Part shown: in pieces, positions 52,390 through 63,909 of the stretch | Layout: each line of letters opens with the position of its first letter | Position numbering within the stretch: position 1 is the first letter of the stretch | Assembly: GCF_001025135.1 (NCBI RefSeq) | Contig: NZ_AP012323.1 | Location: forward strand, 930,001-994,000 | Reading direction: 5' to 3' | Origin: Bifidobacterium bifidum ATCC 29521 = JCM 1255 = DSM 20456 | Lineage (GTDB): Bacteria > Actinomycetota > Actinomycetes > Actinomycetales > Bifidobacteriaceae | Length of the DNA: 64,000 nt | The notes under the pieces: model-generated | Seen by the model: only the letters and a program-made list of their open reading frames with translations | Databases searched by the model: none | Told to the model about the DNA's origin: nothing | Translations under genes and position numbers: made by a program

Positions 52390-52671
52390 TCACCGGGGCA
52401 GCTCATTGTCATCGTATCGGGGCACGGCGTTTCTGGTTTCCGCCTCCGCCTTCGCCTTGCTCTTGGCGTACATCAGCTGACATGCCCAGACGACGGCGAG
52501 CACAACGGAAAATGCGAGTCCCGATACCACGTCACCGTATTTGACAGCGGTGAATATCGGCATGGCGACGGCCGCGACGATGCAGAAGGGCAACGCGATC
52601 CATGTCCTGCGCAGTTTGGCCCGGTAACTCGAATCCCAGTAGCCGAACGGACGGCTGCCCCTGTTTTCCAT
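52390..52671 (-). CDS. Small membrane protein, two helices, unknown
   Basis: A 93-residue protein with two hydrophobic segments (TWIALPFCIVAAVAMPIFTA; GLAFSVVLAVVWACQLMYA) and a charged Lys/Glu tail ending NELPR. I chose ATG 52671 (MENRGSRP) because GGAGGAACGCTT is ideally placed; a longer version from 52689 is possible. No family recognised. Confidence 0.6.
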   Translation of the reverse strand: MENRGSRPFGYWDSSYRAKLRRTWIALPFCIVAAVAMPIFTAVKYGDVVSGLAFSVVLAVVWACQLMYAKSKAKAEAETRNAVPRYDDNELPR

Positions 52672-52787
52672 AAGCGTTCCTCCGGTCATCACGAATCTGC
52701 GATTGCGTCGATGCCTACGATGATACGGCACCCGGCGAATCGTTATCTTTCCACCGTCGCTGCCGAAGTCGGCTGATCATTCCATCG

Positions 52788-53010
52788 CTAAGCTGTAATG
52801 ATGGGATTCAATCGGTAATAGGCCGATATGGAATCTTTGCTGATGATTGCATTGCACGGGGCAGTATTGGGCATACCATTTCGAGCGTTGAGCCACGGTG
52901 ATTCACTGTGGGTACGCGCACTAAGCCGGTTCCCGGTTTGCCCTCCCAGAGCCGTACATACATCATTGATGATGCTCCGCTCTGCGTCATCCAACGCGAT
53001 ATATTGATTC
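52788..53010 (-). pseudogene. Panacea/SocA-like (DUF4065) antitoxin, C-terminal remnant
   Basis: ALDDAERSIINDVCTALGGQ, then RLSARTHSESPWLNARNG and IISKDSISAYYRLN resemble the end of the Panacea (SocA/GepA, DUF4065) domain: helix LDDxER, the L-S-x-x-T-H-x-E-x-P-W core and the I-x-x-x-x-I-x-x-Y-Y end. The N-terminal half is not found; the sequence upstream does not match. No toxin partner is adjacent. It is likely a relic of a toxin-antitoxin or phage-linked locus. Confidence 0.45.
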
Positions 53011-53240
53011 TTCCCCTGTAGAACGATTGAATGATGCGCTTCGCCGATATGACGATGTGGAACGGCGCATCGAGGATATTTCAGCAAAGTCGGGTTATGG
53101 AAGCGATCTCATATATGACAATGCCGTGCCGGTGTATGCCCGGAATGCTGAACAGCTTGAGATGACTTATTATTCGTACTTGTCCTACATGGCGGATTGC
53201 GATGTTGGCGGCTTGGTGGCGTCTGGGCTAAGCTTTGAGA

Positions 53241-54076
53241 CCATGTGCGGAATCGTCGGATATGCAGGTAATGTTTCGGCCACGTGCGGCAAGCCCCCTC
53301 AGGTGTGTCTTCAGGGATTGCAACGCCTGGAATACCGCGGGTACGACTCTGCGGGAGTGGCGCTCGTCGCTTCGGGCATGGGGCATGCAGTGGTGCGCAA
53401 GAAGGCCGGAAGGCTCGCCAATCTCGTCGAAAGCGTGGAACGTAACCCGATGCCGCCCGCGACGGCCGCCACCGGACACACCAGCTGGGCCACGAACGGG
53501 GCGCCCTCCGACGTGAACGCCCATCCCCACCCCCCCCGCGTACGCTGGTCGTGGCGATATCGCAGTCCGGAGAGACTATGGACACGCTGATGGCCCTGCG
53601 CCACGTGTGCGAGCAGGGATCCATGGTGCTGTCGATCTGCAACACGCAGGTGGCGTCGATACCGCGCGAATCCGATGCCGTCAGATCATCGACTCGCTCA
53701 AGGGCATGCCGGCCAAGATCCAATGGGTGCTCGACACGCAGGCAGGCACGGCCCGATAGCGCTGGTCGATGAGGGAGAGCTGGTGGTGTTCATCATGCCG
53801 CTCGAGCGCGGCCGTGACGTGCTGCACGCCAAGGTGCGGTCCGGCATCGAGGAGGTCAAGAGCAGAGGCGCGTTCATCATCGCCGTCGCCGAACAGGGCG
53901 ACCGGGATGATGAACGTTATGCGGATGTCATGTTCCGGCGTCCCGAATGCCCGACGTTGATGAGCCCGCTCGTCGACGTGGTCCCATTGCAGCTGTTCGC
54001 CATGGATATGGCCGAGATCAAGGGGTATGACGTGGACAAGCCGCGCAATCTCGCCAGATCCGTCACGGTTGAGTGA
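53241..54076 (+). pseudogene. glmS: Collapsed second copy of glucosamine-6-P synthase
   Basis: Three recognisable pieces of GlmS in order. The glutaminase start MCGIVGYAGNVSATCG (Cys2 nucleophile) runs through LQRLEYRGYDSAGVALVASG to GHTSWATNGAPSDVNAHPH. A jump at a C8 run (53529-53536) leads to the SIS-domain piece TLVVAISQSGETMDTLMALR. In other frames come QIIDSLKGMPAKIQWVLDTQ and ALVDEGELVVFIMPLERGRD to the C-terminus KPRNLARSVTVE. About 280 of roughly 630 residues remain, with at least two deletions and two frame changes. A long open lead-in from 53027 is of unknown nature. Confidence 0.85.
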
Positions 54077-54097
54077 CGCGATGGCGAAGGACGAGAG

Positions 54098-54313
54098 ATG
54101 ACGAACAACAAAGACAAGTGGCTGCGCGCATTGCAGGCCAAGGGGATCCGCACGACGCAGGATGAGGTCGGGCGTGCCGGCAGGCACCGTCATGACGACC
54201 CGGAGGCAAACCCGCCGAAAGATCGGGCCGGTTTTCGCCCGGTGAGGGGAAGATCCGCCAAACCGTTCAAGGCGACCGGTCACAAGGGCGGAATCAGCCG
54301 GCAAGGTGCATGA
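54098..54313 (+). CDS. Small basic protein, unknown
   Basis: A 71-residue, Arg/Lys/Gly-rich protein (KDKWLRALQAKGIRTTQDEV; SAKPFKATGHKGGISRQGA) starting ATG after GAAGGACGAGAG. No domain recognised. It directly follows the glmS relic and could itself be a remnant or an accidental frame. Confidence 0.35.
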   Translation: MTNNKDKWLRALQAKGIRTTQDEVGRAGRHRHDDPEANPPKDRAGFRPVRGRSAKPFKATGHKGGISRQGA

Positions 54314-54354
54314 CGCGGAATGTTTCGGCGAGGTCGTGATTTGATTGCCAATGA

Positions 54355-54385
54355 CCATCTCCAGTCGCTTCGCGACTGGAGATGG
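54355..54385. repeat. Dispersed palindromic repeat, copy 7 (inner stem)
   Basis: CCATCTCCAGTCGC (54355-54368), loop TTC, then the perfect complement to 54385. It keeps the CAGTCGC-TTC-GCGACTG core of the family and may serve as the end hairpin of the pbuX transcript. Confidence 0.65.
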
Positions 54386-54409
54386 CAGATGCTCTGCAGC
54401 TTAGTTTTT

Positions 54410-55765
54410 TTAGTCCTCGTTCTTGGCGGGGGCGGAGAGGAATCGTTCTTCGCCGGGCAGCACGGCGTTGAGGATCACGGCCACCACGAAAGCCACGGCG
54501 ATGCAGTTCGAGGCAAAGATCTGGCGGAACAGGGCCGGGAACTGCGCGAAGATGTCGCTCACCTGCGTGAAGCCGATGCCGATGGTCAGGCTCAACGCGG
54601 CGATGGTGATGTTGCGCTGGGTGAAGCCGGCTTCGGCGATCATCTGGAATCCGGAAAGAATGATGTTGCCGAACATCATGATCGTGCAGCCGCCGAGCAC
54701 CGCTTGCGGCAGCGAGTTGAACACCTCCGCCACGGCAGGCACGAAGCTCGCCAGAATCAGGATCAGTCCGCCGGACAGGATCACCTTGCGGTTGACGACC
54801 TTCGTCATCGCCACCAGTCCGATGTTCTGGGCGAAACTGGTCAGCGGCAGGCATCCGAACAGTCCGGAGACCGAGGAGATCAGGCCGTCGCCGGCGATCG
54901 CTCCGGCCGTCTCACGCTCGGTCGGCGTACGGTTCAGACCCACCTTGGTCAGCGCGGCGGTGTCTCCCAGAACCTCGACGGACGAGACCACGTACAGCAG
55001 TCCGATGGAGATGATCGCGCCCCAATCGAACTCGGGCTTGAACGGCATGAACTGCGGCAGCGAAACGACGGAAAGCTCCTGGAACCCGGAAAAATCGACC
55101 TTGCCCATGCAAATCGCCACCACATAGCCGACCACCAGGCCGAACAGCACGGACAGCTGTTTGGCGGTGCCCTTCATCAGCAATTGGAACGCCAGACAGG
55201 CGACCAGCGAAATGAGACCCAGCGTCAGGTTCTGCCAGGATCCGAAGTCCGCGGCGGACGCGTCACCGCCGCCGAAACTCGTGGCGCCCACGGTCAGCAG
55301 CGAGAAGCCGATGGACGTCACCACGATGGCGGAGACGATCGGAGGCACGAAACGGCGCCAGTACCGGGCGGTCAGGCCCAGCACCAGCTCAAGCAGACCG
55401 CCGACGATCACCGCGCCGACCACGGCTCCGTAACCCTTGTCGGCGCAGATCGCGGCCGCGGCGGCCACATAGGTGAACGAGATGCCCGTCACCATCGGCA
55501 GCCGCGAGCCGATCAGCCACGCGCTATACAACTGCAGGCAGGTGCCGAGACCCGCCACCAGCAGACCCGACTGAATCACGGCCGCCGATTGCGCGGACGT
55601 CATCTTCGCCGCGTTGGCGACGATGAATATCGGGGCTAGATTGGCGACGAACATCGCCATCACATGCTGCAGGCCGAACGGAATGCCCTTCCAGAACGAC
55701 ACGGGCGCGTCCAGCGAGGACAGCGCCTCGAACGATACGGAATTCTTCGTTTTCTTCTGCGACAT
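54410..55765 (-). CDS. pbuX: Xanthine/uracil permease (NCS2 family)
   Basis: A 451-residue purine permease with about 14 membrane segments. NCS2 landmarks: FGLQHVMAMFVANLAPIFIV, the acidic TM8 region LLYVVSSVEVLGDTAALTKV, GLISSVSGLFGCLPLTSFAQ (TM10 motif with NxG replaced as in xanthine types) and LGGCTIMMFGNIILSGFQMI. The xpt gene lies 39 bases upstream on the same strand, giving an xpt-pbuX operon for xanthine uptake and salvage. GAGAGAAAAGGAAACC precedes the ATG. Confidence 0.92.
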   Translation of the reverse strand: MSQKKTKNSVSFEALSSLDAPVSFWKGIPFGLQHVMAMFVANLAPIFIVANAAKMTSAQSAAVIQSGLLVAGLGTCLQLYSAWLIGSRLPMVTGISFTYVAAAAAICADKGYGAVVGAVIVGGLLELVLGLTARYWRRFVPPIVSAIVVTSIGFSLLTVGATSFGGGDASAADFGSWQNLTLGLISLVACLAFQLLMKGTAKQLSVLFGLVVGYVVAICMGKVDFSGFQELSVVSLPQFMPFKPEFDWGAIISIGLLYVVSSVEVLGDTAALTKVGLNRTPTERETAGAIAGDGLISSVSGLFGCLPLTSFAQNIGLVAMTKVVNRKVILSGGLILILASFVPAVAEVFNSLPQAVLGGCTIMMFGNIILSGFQMIAEAGFTQRNITIAALSLTIGIGFTQVSDIFAQFPALFRQIFASNCIAVAFVVAVILNAVLPGEERFLSAPAKNED

Positions 55766-55804
55766 GGTTTCCTTTTCTCTCCTCTGCTCTCTGCTGTTCC
55801 GGAC

Positions 55805-56386
55805 TCAGTCCCTGAACGTGATCTCGCCGGTCTCGGGATTCATGGACTCGACGATGGACAGCGAATCCACGTCATAGCCCTGCGCGCGCAGTTTGTCACC
55901 GCCGCCCTGGAACCCCTTCTCGACCGCGATGCCGATTCCCTCGACACTCGCCCCCGCCGCATGGCACAGCTCGATGAGCCCGTGCAACGCCTTGCCGTTC
56001 GCCAGGAAATCATCGATGAGCAGCACGTGGTCGTCGGCGTCCAAATACTTCTTGGACACGATGACGGGAAACTCCTTGCGCTTGGTGAACGAGTACACCG
56101 TGGTGGTGTACTGGTCGCCGTCGAGGTTGATGGATTGGGCCTTCTTGGCGAACACCACCGGAACATCGCCGAAGTGGCGCGCGGCGCAACAGGCGATGCC
56201 AATGCCCGACGCCTCGATGGTCAGGATCTTGGTGATGGTCTTGCCGGCGAAATGCCGGGCCCACTCCTGCCCCATATGGTCGAACAGACGCACGTCACAC
56301 TGATGGTTCAAGAACGCGTCCACCTTGAGCACGTCACCGGTCTTGACCGTTCCATCACGCCGAATGCGCTCTTCCAGCTCCTTCAT
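55805..56386 (-). CDS. xpt: Xanthine phosphoribosyltransferase
   Basis: It converts xanthine and PRPP to XMP, which GuaA (also in this window) turns into GMP. The 193-residue protein shows [40 protein letters not shown] and the PRPP-binding [20 protein letters not shown] (about 122-141). Length and motifs match Bacillus Xpt. AGGCAAAGGGGACTT precedes the ATG. I see no purine riboswitch in the roughly 140 bases upstream. Confidence 0.94.
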   Translation of the reverse strand: MKELEERIRRDGTVKTGDVLKVDAFLNHQCDVRLFDHMGQEWARHFAGKTITKILTIEASGIGIACCAARHFGDVPVVFAKKAQSINLDGDQYTTTVYSFTKRKEFPVIVSKKYLDADDHVLLIDDFLANGKALHGLIELCHAAGASVEGIGIAVEKGFQGGGDKLRAQGYDVDSLSIVESMNPETGEITFRD

Positions 56387-56577
56387 AAGTCCCCTTTGCC
56401 TGTACCGTCAATGAATAGGACAGAGGGACAGCATACGCCATGCAGATGACCGCGGCGACCTGTATGAATCCGCCACGAGTCCTTGACGAACACTTTGTGA
56501 TTCCAAAATGTTTTTTTGGGAGGGGGATGCTCTAGCATAACCTCGACGGAACGGGAAGTCGTGTAAGGAGTGTCAGC

Positions 56578-58581
56578 ATGCGCAATGACCGCTATGAGAG
56601 CCTGGACGGCATCAAGGGATTCGCCCTGATCGGCATCATCTGGTATCACCTGTCGCAACGCTCGCTGCCCGGCGGTTTCATTGGCGTGGACGTGTTCTTC
56701 ACCGTATCCGGCTTCCTGCTCGCCCTGAGCGTCCTTCGTGAGATCGACCGTACCGGCAGACTGCGTCTTGGCAATTTCTATCTGCGCAGGTTGTCTCGAC
56801 TGTGGCCGGCGATGGCGTTCATGATCGCCGGCTCGGTGTCGCTCGGCCTGTTCGTCAACCATGACATTCTGGTGGGTGTGCCGGGCAAAAGCGTCTCCGC
56901 GCTGACATTCACGTCGAATTGGGGGGAGATCTTCTCCGGAGACAGCTATTTCGCGGCGACGTCGCCGCAATTGCTGCGGCACTTATGGTTCGTGGCGCTG
57001 CTGGGCCAAGCGACGCTGGTGCTGCCGCTTTTGACGGCCATGCTGCACAGAATCGGCTCCACGTTCGTGCAGGCGTTGGTGCCGGTGCTGCTCGCCGCGC
57101 TGTCCGCGTGTGGCATGTGGGTGCTGTACAACCCGTCCGCCGACCCCACACGCGTGTATTTCGGCACGGACACGCACTGTTTTGGCATGCTGTTGGGTGT
57201 CGCGCTGGCGTTCGTCGTGCGGCACAGCGAGGAGTCTGACGCCGAGCCGCGCCGCCTGTTCACCATGGTTATGCCCTGGCTGGCCACTGGCGCACTGGTC
57301 GTGTTGATCATGATGATGCCGCGCGTCGGGCAGGATGCGTCAGCGTTCCGCGGCGGTCTGATTCTGGCCTCTGTGCTCACCGTAGTGCTGATCGGCGGCA
57401 GCATTTCCAAGGATTCATGGATGATCGGCCTGTTCGGCTGGCGTCCGCTCGCGCTGCTGGGCAAATACTCGTATGGCATGTACCTGTGGCATTGGCCGTT
57501 GTACCTGCTGCTGCAGCTCATGCTTCCCGGTTATCGTGGCAGCGGATTGTGGGTGGTCCAGGCGCTCACGTTGCTGCTGAGCCTCGTGATGACCGCGGTG
57601 TCATGGTGGATGGTGGAGAATCCGGTCGCGGAATGGATCAAGTCCAAGCGCGACAAGTCGGCTCCCCGCCGCACGGTGGCGCAACGTTCGGCTCCGCGAC
57701 GGGTCGGCAGCGCGCGGGCACGTGGCGTGTATGGGACGCACCTCAACAACGTCGAGTTCACTCAGCCGTACTCTCAGGCTGCGCCCCTGCCCTCGCCGCA
57801 AGACGCGCCGGTCGTCGCATCCCGCAGCTCCCGTACCGCGAAGACGATGCGCATGGTCGTCACCGTGTCGGTTGTGGTACTGATCGTCATCGGGTTCTTC
57901 ATGGGTGTGGCCCAGGCCCCGGCGAAGACGCAGACACAGATCATGCTGGAGAAGAACCAGAGCGCGCTCGCCAAGAAGGAACGTCAGCGCAAGATGGACG
58001 CCAAGGCCGCGGCCGAGGCGAAGAAACGCGCCGAGGAGGAGCGCAAGCGCCGCGAGGAGGCCAAGGCAGCCATCGAGAAGACCCTGAACGGCGAGGACGT
58101 CTCCGTGATCGGCGACTCCGTCACCGTGGGCGCGTCGGCGGCATTGCAGAAGTCACTGCCCGGCATCGCCGTGGACGCCCAGGTGTCGCGGTCCATCCTG
58201 ACCGCGCCCGGTATCGTCGCGCAGATGAAGGCGGAAGGCCGTCTGCGCAAGTACGTGGTGATCTCGCTGAACACGAACAGCGCGACCACGGTCGGCGAAT
58301 ACGAGCGGATTGCGGCCGCGGCGGGTGATGGGCATGTGCTGGTCATCATCAATGCGTATGGCGACCGCGAGTGGATTCCCGTGGCCAATCAGGCGGCCTC
58401 CGACTATGTGCGCAAGCATCCCACCGATTCGATTCTGGTCGACTGGAACAGTGCTATCGCGGCACACACCGATTGGCTCGGACCGGACGGCATCCACCCG
58501 CAGGCCGGACAAGGCGAAGACCTGTATGCCTCCGGTCTGAGGAACGCGTTGGCGGAATGGGAGGTCGCCCATATCGAGTGA
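56578..58581 (+). CDS. Acyltransferase 3 with C-terminal SGNH domain
   Basis: A 667-residue OafA/OatA-like protein that O-acetylates a cell-surface polymer. The N-terminal acyltransferase_3 domain (about 1-365, ten helices) has LDGIKGFALIGIIWYHLSQR, GVDVFFTVSGFLLALSVLRE and YGMYLWHWPLYLLLQLM. A membrane helix lies near 425-445. A Lys/Glu/Ala coiled coil (KKERQRKMDAKAAAEAKKRA) runs about 460-500. An SGNH-type domain follows: VIGDSVTVGASAALQKS, INAYGDRE, GPDGIHPQAGQG. AAGGAGTGTCAGC precedes the ATG. The target (peptidoglycan, teichoic acid or polysaccharide) cannot be told. It is followed by uvrD. Confidence 0.9.
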   Translation: MRNDRYESLDGIKGFALIGIIWYHLSQRSLPGGFIGVDVFFTVSGFLLALSVLREIDRTGRLRLGNFYLRRLSRLWPAMAFMIAGSVSLGLFVNHDILVGVPGKSVSALTFTSNWGEIFSGDSYFAATSPQLLRHLWFVALLGQATLVLPLLTAMLHRIGSTFVQALVPVLLAALSACGMWVLYNPSADPTRVYFGTDTHCFGMLLGVALAFVVRHSEESDAEPRRLFTMVMPWLATGALVVLIMMMPRVGQDASAFRGGLILASVLTVVLIGGSISKDSWMIGLFGWRPLALLGKYSYGMYLWHWPLYLLLQLMLPGYRGSGLWVVQALTLLLSLVMTAVSWWMVENPVAEWIKSKRDKSAPRRTVAQRSAPRRVGSARARGVYGTHLNNVEFTQPYSQAAPLPSPQDAPVVASRSSRTAKTMRMVVTVSVVVLIVIGFFMGVAQAPAKTQTQIMLEKNQSALAKKERQRKMDAKAAAEAKKRAEEERKRREEAKAAIEKTLNGEDVSVIGDSVTVGASAALQKSLPGIAVDAQVSRSILTAPGIVAQMKAEGRLRKYVVISLNTNSATTVGEYERIAAAAGDGHVLVIINAYGDREWIPVANQAASDYVRKHPTDSILVDWNSAIAAHTDWLGPDGIHPQAGQGEDLYASGLRNALAEWEVAHIE

Positions 58582-58644
58582 CACTGACCGAACCATGTGG
58601 TAAACAGGAAAGCCGAATCATCGTCAACCGTCAGGGGGAACAGC

Positions 58645-61302
<2,658 letters not shown>

Positions 61303-61369
61303 GGTAACCACCCACCGGCGGCTTCGCGCCACCTCCCGCCAGCGGGAGGATGGTGGTGGGACCTTACCG
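61303..61369. repeat. Dispersed palindromic repeat, copy 8
   Basis: CCACCCACCGGCGGCTTCGC followed by CTCCCGCCAGCGGGAG is the family unit in minus orientation. It is enclosed by GGTAACCACCCACC / GGTGGTGGGACCTTACC, so the whole is a larger inverted repeat just after uvrD and may end its transcript. Confidence 0.75.
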
Positions 61370-61477
61370 GCGGATGACCGGCGCATATATGAAAAGCGTT
61401 GAAAAGTCAAGGCTTGTGTTTCCCGGAAACGGTTGACATAATCGTCGATGTCCATCTTCAACCGAGAGGAGACAACA

Positions 61478-61876
61478 ATGTTCCGTAGACTATTCGCATC
61501 GCTGCCGGCCATCGTGTTCGGCGTGCTTATCGCCGTCGCCCCGCAGGCATTCGCCCATGTGTGCGAGGTCAAGGATAATATGCCCATGGCGTGCCATTAC
61601 ACCGCGCAGGCGGAGCTTGGCATCGGCGTGGTCATCGCCCTGCTGGGTATCATCGCTTTGTTCTGCAGCCCGAAGATACGTACAGGTCTCAATATCGCTG
61701 TCGCTTTGAACGCACTGCTGTCGCTGGCCGTGCCGACGGTGCTGATCGGCGTGTGCAAGGGCGCCATGATGCATTGCCATATGGTCACCAGGCCGACGCT
61801 CATCGTGATCGGCATTCTGGCACTGCTGTTCGCCGTCGTCGCCATCTACCTCGACTCCAAGCCCGTCAAGCGATGA
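61478..61876 (+). CDS. DUF4418-family membrane protein
   Basis: A 132-residue protein with four hydrophobic segments and paired Cys motifs typical of DUF4418: HVCEVKDNMPMACHYTAQAE after the first helix, and GVCKGAMMHCHMVTRP near 95. The His/Cys/Met-rich loops suggest metal or heme contact, though the role is unproven. GAGAGGAGACAACA precedes ATG 61478. The stop overlaps the ABC permease start (ATGA). The DUF4418-permease-ATPase order suggests it is a subunit or substrate partner of that transporter. Confidence 0.85.
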   Translation: MFRRLFASLPAIVFGVLIAVAPQAFAHVCEVKDNMPMACHYTAQAELGIGVVIALLGIIALFCSPKIRTGLNIAVALNALLSLAVPTVLIGVCKGAMMHCHMVTRPTLIVIGILALLFAVVAIYLDSKPVKR

Positions 61877-63087
61877 TCACACGAATCACTCTCAAACGAC
61901 TGCCACTGGAGAACCTGAAGCGCAAGCCGTTTCGCACGGCTGCGCTCGTCATCGTCGTCATGATGCTGACGCTCGCGTTCTTCGGCGGCTCGCTGCTGTC
62001 CATGAACCTGCGCAACGGATTGCGCAGCATGCAGGAACGCATGGGAGCCGACCTCATGGTGGTGCCGCAGGATACCGGCGCCAAAGCCGAGGCCCTGCTC
62101 ACTAACGGCGGATCCAACACGTTCTATTTCACCAACGACATCGAGAACCTGGTCTCCAAGGCCGATGGCATCTCCCGAGTTACGGCCCAGACGTACATAT
62201 CATCGCTCGCGGCCGCATGCTGCGACGAGAAGGTGCAGATCATAGGCTTCAACCCCGCGACCGACTTCGTCATCACCCCCTGGATCACATCGCAGTTCGA
62301 CGGGACGCTGAAAGACGGAGAAGTCGTAGCCGGCTCGAACATCAGCGTATCCGGCAACAACACGATCAAGCTGTACGGGCATGAGTTCCCGGTCGCCGCC
62401 CAGCTCGGCTCGACCGGCACCAGCCTGGACAATTCGGTGTTCGTCAATATGTCCACCATCCCCTCGATCATCTCGTACTCGTCGTCGGTGGGACACGCGG
62501 CCATCCCCGCCGAATACGCCGACAAGGCGGTCTCCGCGATCCTCATCAAGGTCAAGGACGGGTATGACGCCAAGCAGGTCTCGCTCAACATCACCAAGGA
62601 ATCCGGTCTCGAAGGGCTCGGATTCGTGTATCCGGGCGGCGTGACAGCCACCACCAAGACCAACCTCGACGCGCTGGTCGGGTACGTCACGCTGTTCGTC
62701 GCAGTGTTCTGGATCATGGGCCTCATCGTGCTGCTGGCAGTGTTCGCATCCGCGATGAACGAGCGGAAGAAGGAATTCGCGGCCTACCGCATCATGGGCG
62801 CCACGCGCGGCACACTGATTGCGCTCATCGTCAAGGAATCGGCGCTGATCGGACTGGTCGGTGGCGTCATCGGCATCGCGGGCGCGTCTCTGGCGGTGTT
62901 CCCGTTCAACACGTTGATCAGCAGGCAGCTGCAGCTGCCATACCTGCAGACCGACGCGCTCAAGGTCGTCGCGCTCGTCGCCATAAGCCTCGTGTTCGCC
63001 GTCGCGACCGGACTGCTGGCATCAATCGTCACCGCGGTCAAGCTGTCCGCGCCCGAAACCTATCTCACGTTGCGCGAGGGGGAGTGA
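61873..63087 (+). CDS. FtsX-like ABC transporter permease (MacB type)
   Basis: A 404-residue permease. The N-terminal helix is PFRTAALVIVVMMLTLAFFG, followed by an extracytoplasmic MacB-like domain (about 45-265) with a Cys pair at AAACCDEK. Three C-terminal FtsX helices follow; NERKKEFAAYRIMGATRGTL is the coupling segment. It overlaps DUF4418 by four bases and is followed by the ATPase after six bases, so the three are one operon. By family it would be a mechanotransmitting exporter acting on an envelope substrate, possibly metal- or heme-linked given DUF4418. Confidence 0.9.
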   Translation: MITRITLKRLPLENLKRKPFRTAALVIVVMMLTLAFFGGSLLSMNLRNGLRSMQERMGADLMVVPQDTGAKAEALLTNGGSNTFYFTNDIENLVSKADGISRVTAQTYISSLAAACCDEKVQIIGFNPATDFVITPWITSQFDGTLKDGEVVAGSNISVSGNNTIKLYGHEFPVAAQLGSTGTSLDNSVFVNMSTIPSIISYSSSVGHAAIPAEYADKAVSAILIKVKDGYDAKQVSLNITKESGLEGLGFVYPGGVTATTKTNLDALVGYVTLFVAVFWIMGLIVLLAVFASAMNERKKEFAAYRIMGATRGTLIALIVKESALIGLVGGVIGIAGASLAVFPFNTLISRQLQLPYLQTDALKVVALVAISLVFAVATGLLASIVTAVKLSAPETYLTLREGE

Positions 63088-63093
63088 TTCATC

Positions 63094-63909
63094 ATGGCGA
63101 TGCTTGAGATCAATGATCTGACCCGTGAATTCACCCGGCGCGGCGCGCGTTTCGCCGCCGTCGACCACGTGAGCTTCTCCATGGACCAGGGCGAACTGGT
63201 CGCCATCATCGGACGTTCCGGCAACGGCAAAAGCACGCTGCTCAATCTGATCGCTGGCCTGCTCAAGCCGACGTCCGGCACCGTCGAGATCGACGGCCGA
63301 AACGTCTCCAAGCTGTCGGACAAGGAGCTCTCGCAGCTGCGCAACGCGACGCTCGGGTTCGTCACGCAGGGACAGACGCTGCTCGGCAACCTCACCGTGC
63401 TCGACAACGTCATTCTTCCGGCCGTGCTGTTTGGCCCGGCGAAGAAAACGGTGGTGCCGGATGATGTTGCGGCGCCCGGCGAAGCCGATGCCGCCGGCGC
63501 GGCCGATTCCGCACGTGAGCAGGACGATGCCGACATGCCCGACGTCATCGACGATGATCTCACGGCGGAGCACGAGCCCGACGCCCTGGAGCGACGGGCG
63601 ACGATGCTGCTGGATCGACTCGGCGTGGCTGACCTGTCCGACAGCTATCCCAAGGAGCTGTCGGGTGGCGAGATGCGCCGTGTCTCCATCGCCCGGGCGC
63701 TCATGAACGGGCCGAAGCTGCTGATCCTCGACGAGCCGACCGGCGATCTCGACGCGACGAGCACCACGATGGTCATGCGTCTGCTGCGCAACGTCGCCGA
63801 TGAGACGGCGGCGGTGCTTATCGTGACCCATGACGGCGACACGTTGCCATACGCTGACCGCGTGTATGCCATGGACGCGGGGCGGCTCACCCCGGCCGGC
63901 GGAGCCTGA
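63094..63909 (+). CDS. ABC transporter ATPase (LolD/MacB type) with acidic insert
   Basis: A 271-residue ATPase: Walker A IIGRSGNGKSTLLNLIAGLL, Q-loop LGFVTQGQTLLGNLTVLDNV, signature KELSGGEMRRVSIARALMNG, Walker B LLILDEPTGDLDATST and H-loop IVTHDGD. Between the Q-loop and the signature lies an additional segment of about 50 residues, acidic and Ala-rich (DDVAAPGEADAAGAADSARE, then DADMPDVIDDDLT), absent from standard LolD/MacB ATPases of about 220-230 residues. It is the last gene of the operon with the FtsX-like permease. Confidence 0.92.
   Translation: MAMLEINDLTREFTRRGARFAAVDHVSFSMDQGELVAIIGRSGNGKSTLLNLIAGLLKPTSGTVEIDGRNVSKLSDKELSQLRNATLGFVTQGQTLLGNLTVLDNVILPAVLFGPAKKTVVPDDVAAPGEADAAGAADSAREQDDADMPDVIDDDLTAEHEPDALERRATMLLDRLGVADLSDSYPKELSGGEMRRVSIARALMNGPKLLILDEPTGDLDATSTTMVMRLLRNVADETAAVLIVTHDGDTLPYADRVYAMDAGRLTPAGGA

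Noticed and set aside
53027..53240. A separate gene fused ahead of the glmS relic
   Set aside because: The lead-in is open and in frame but has no recognisable domain, no ribosome site and overlaps the Panacea-like relic region; kept only as unexplained sequence.
56387..56577. A purine riboswitch upstream of xpt
   Set aside because: Bacillus xpt-pbuX is riboswitch-controlled, so I looked for the conserved three-way junction core here, but could not find it.
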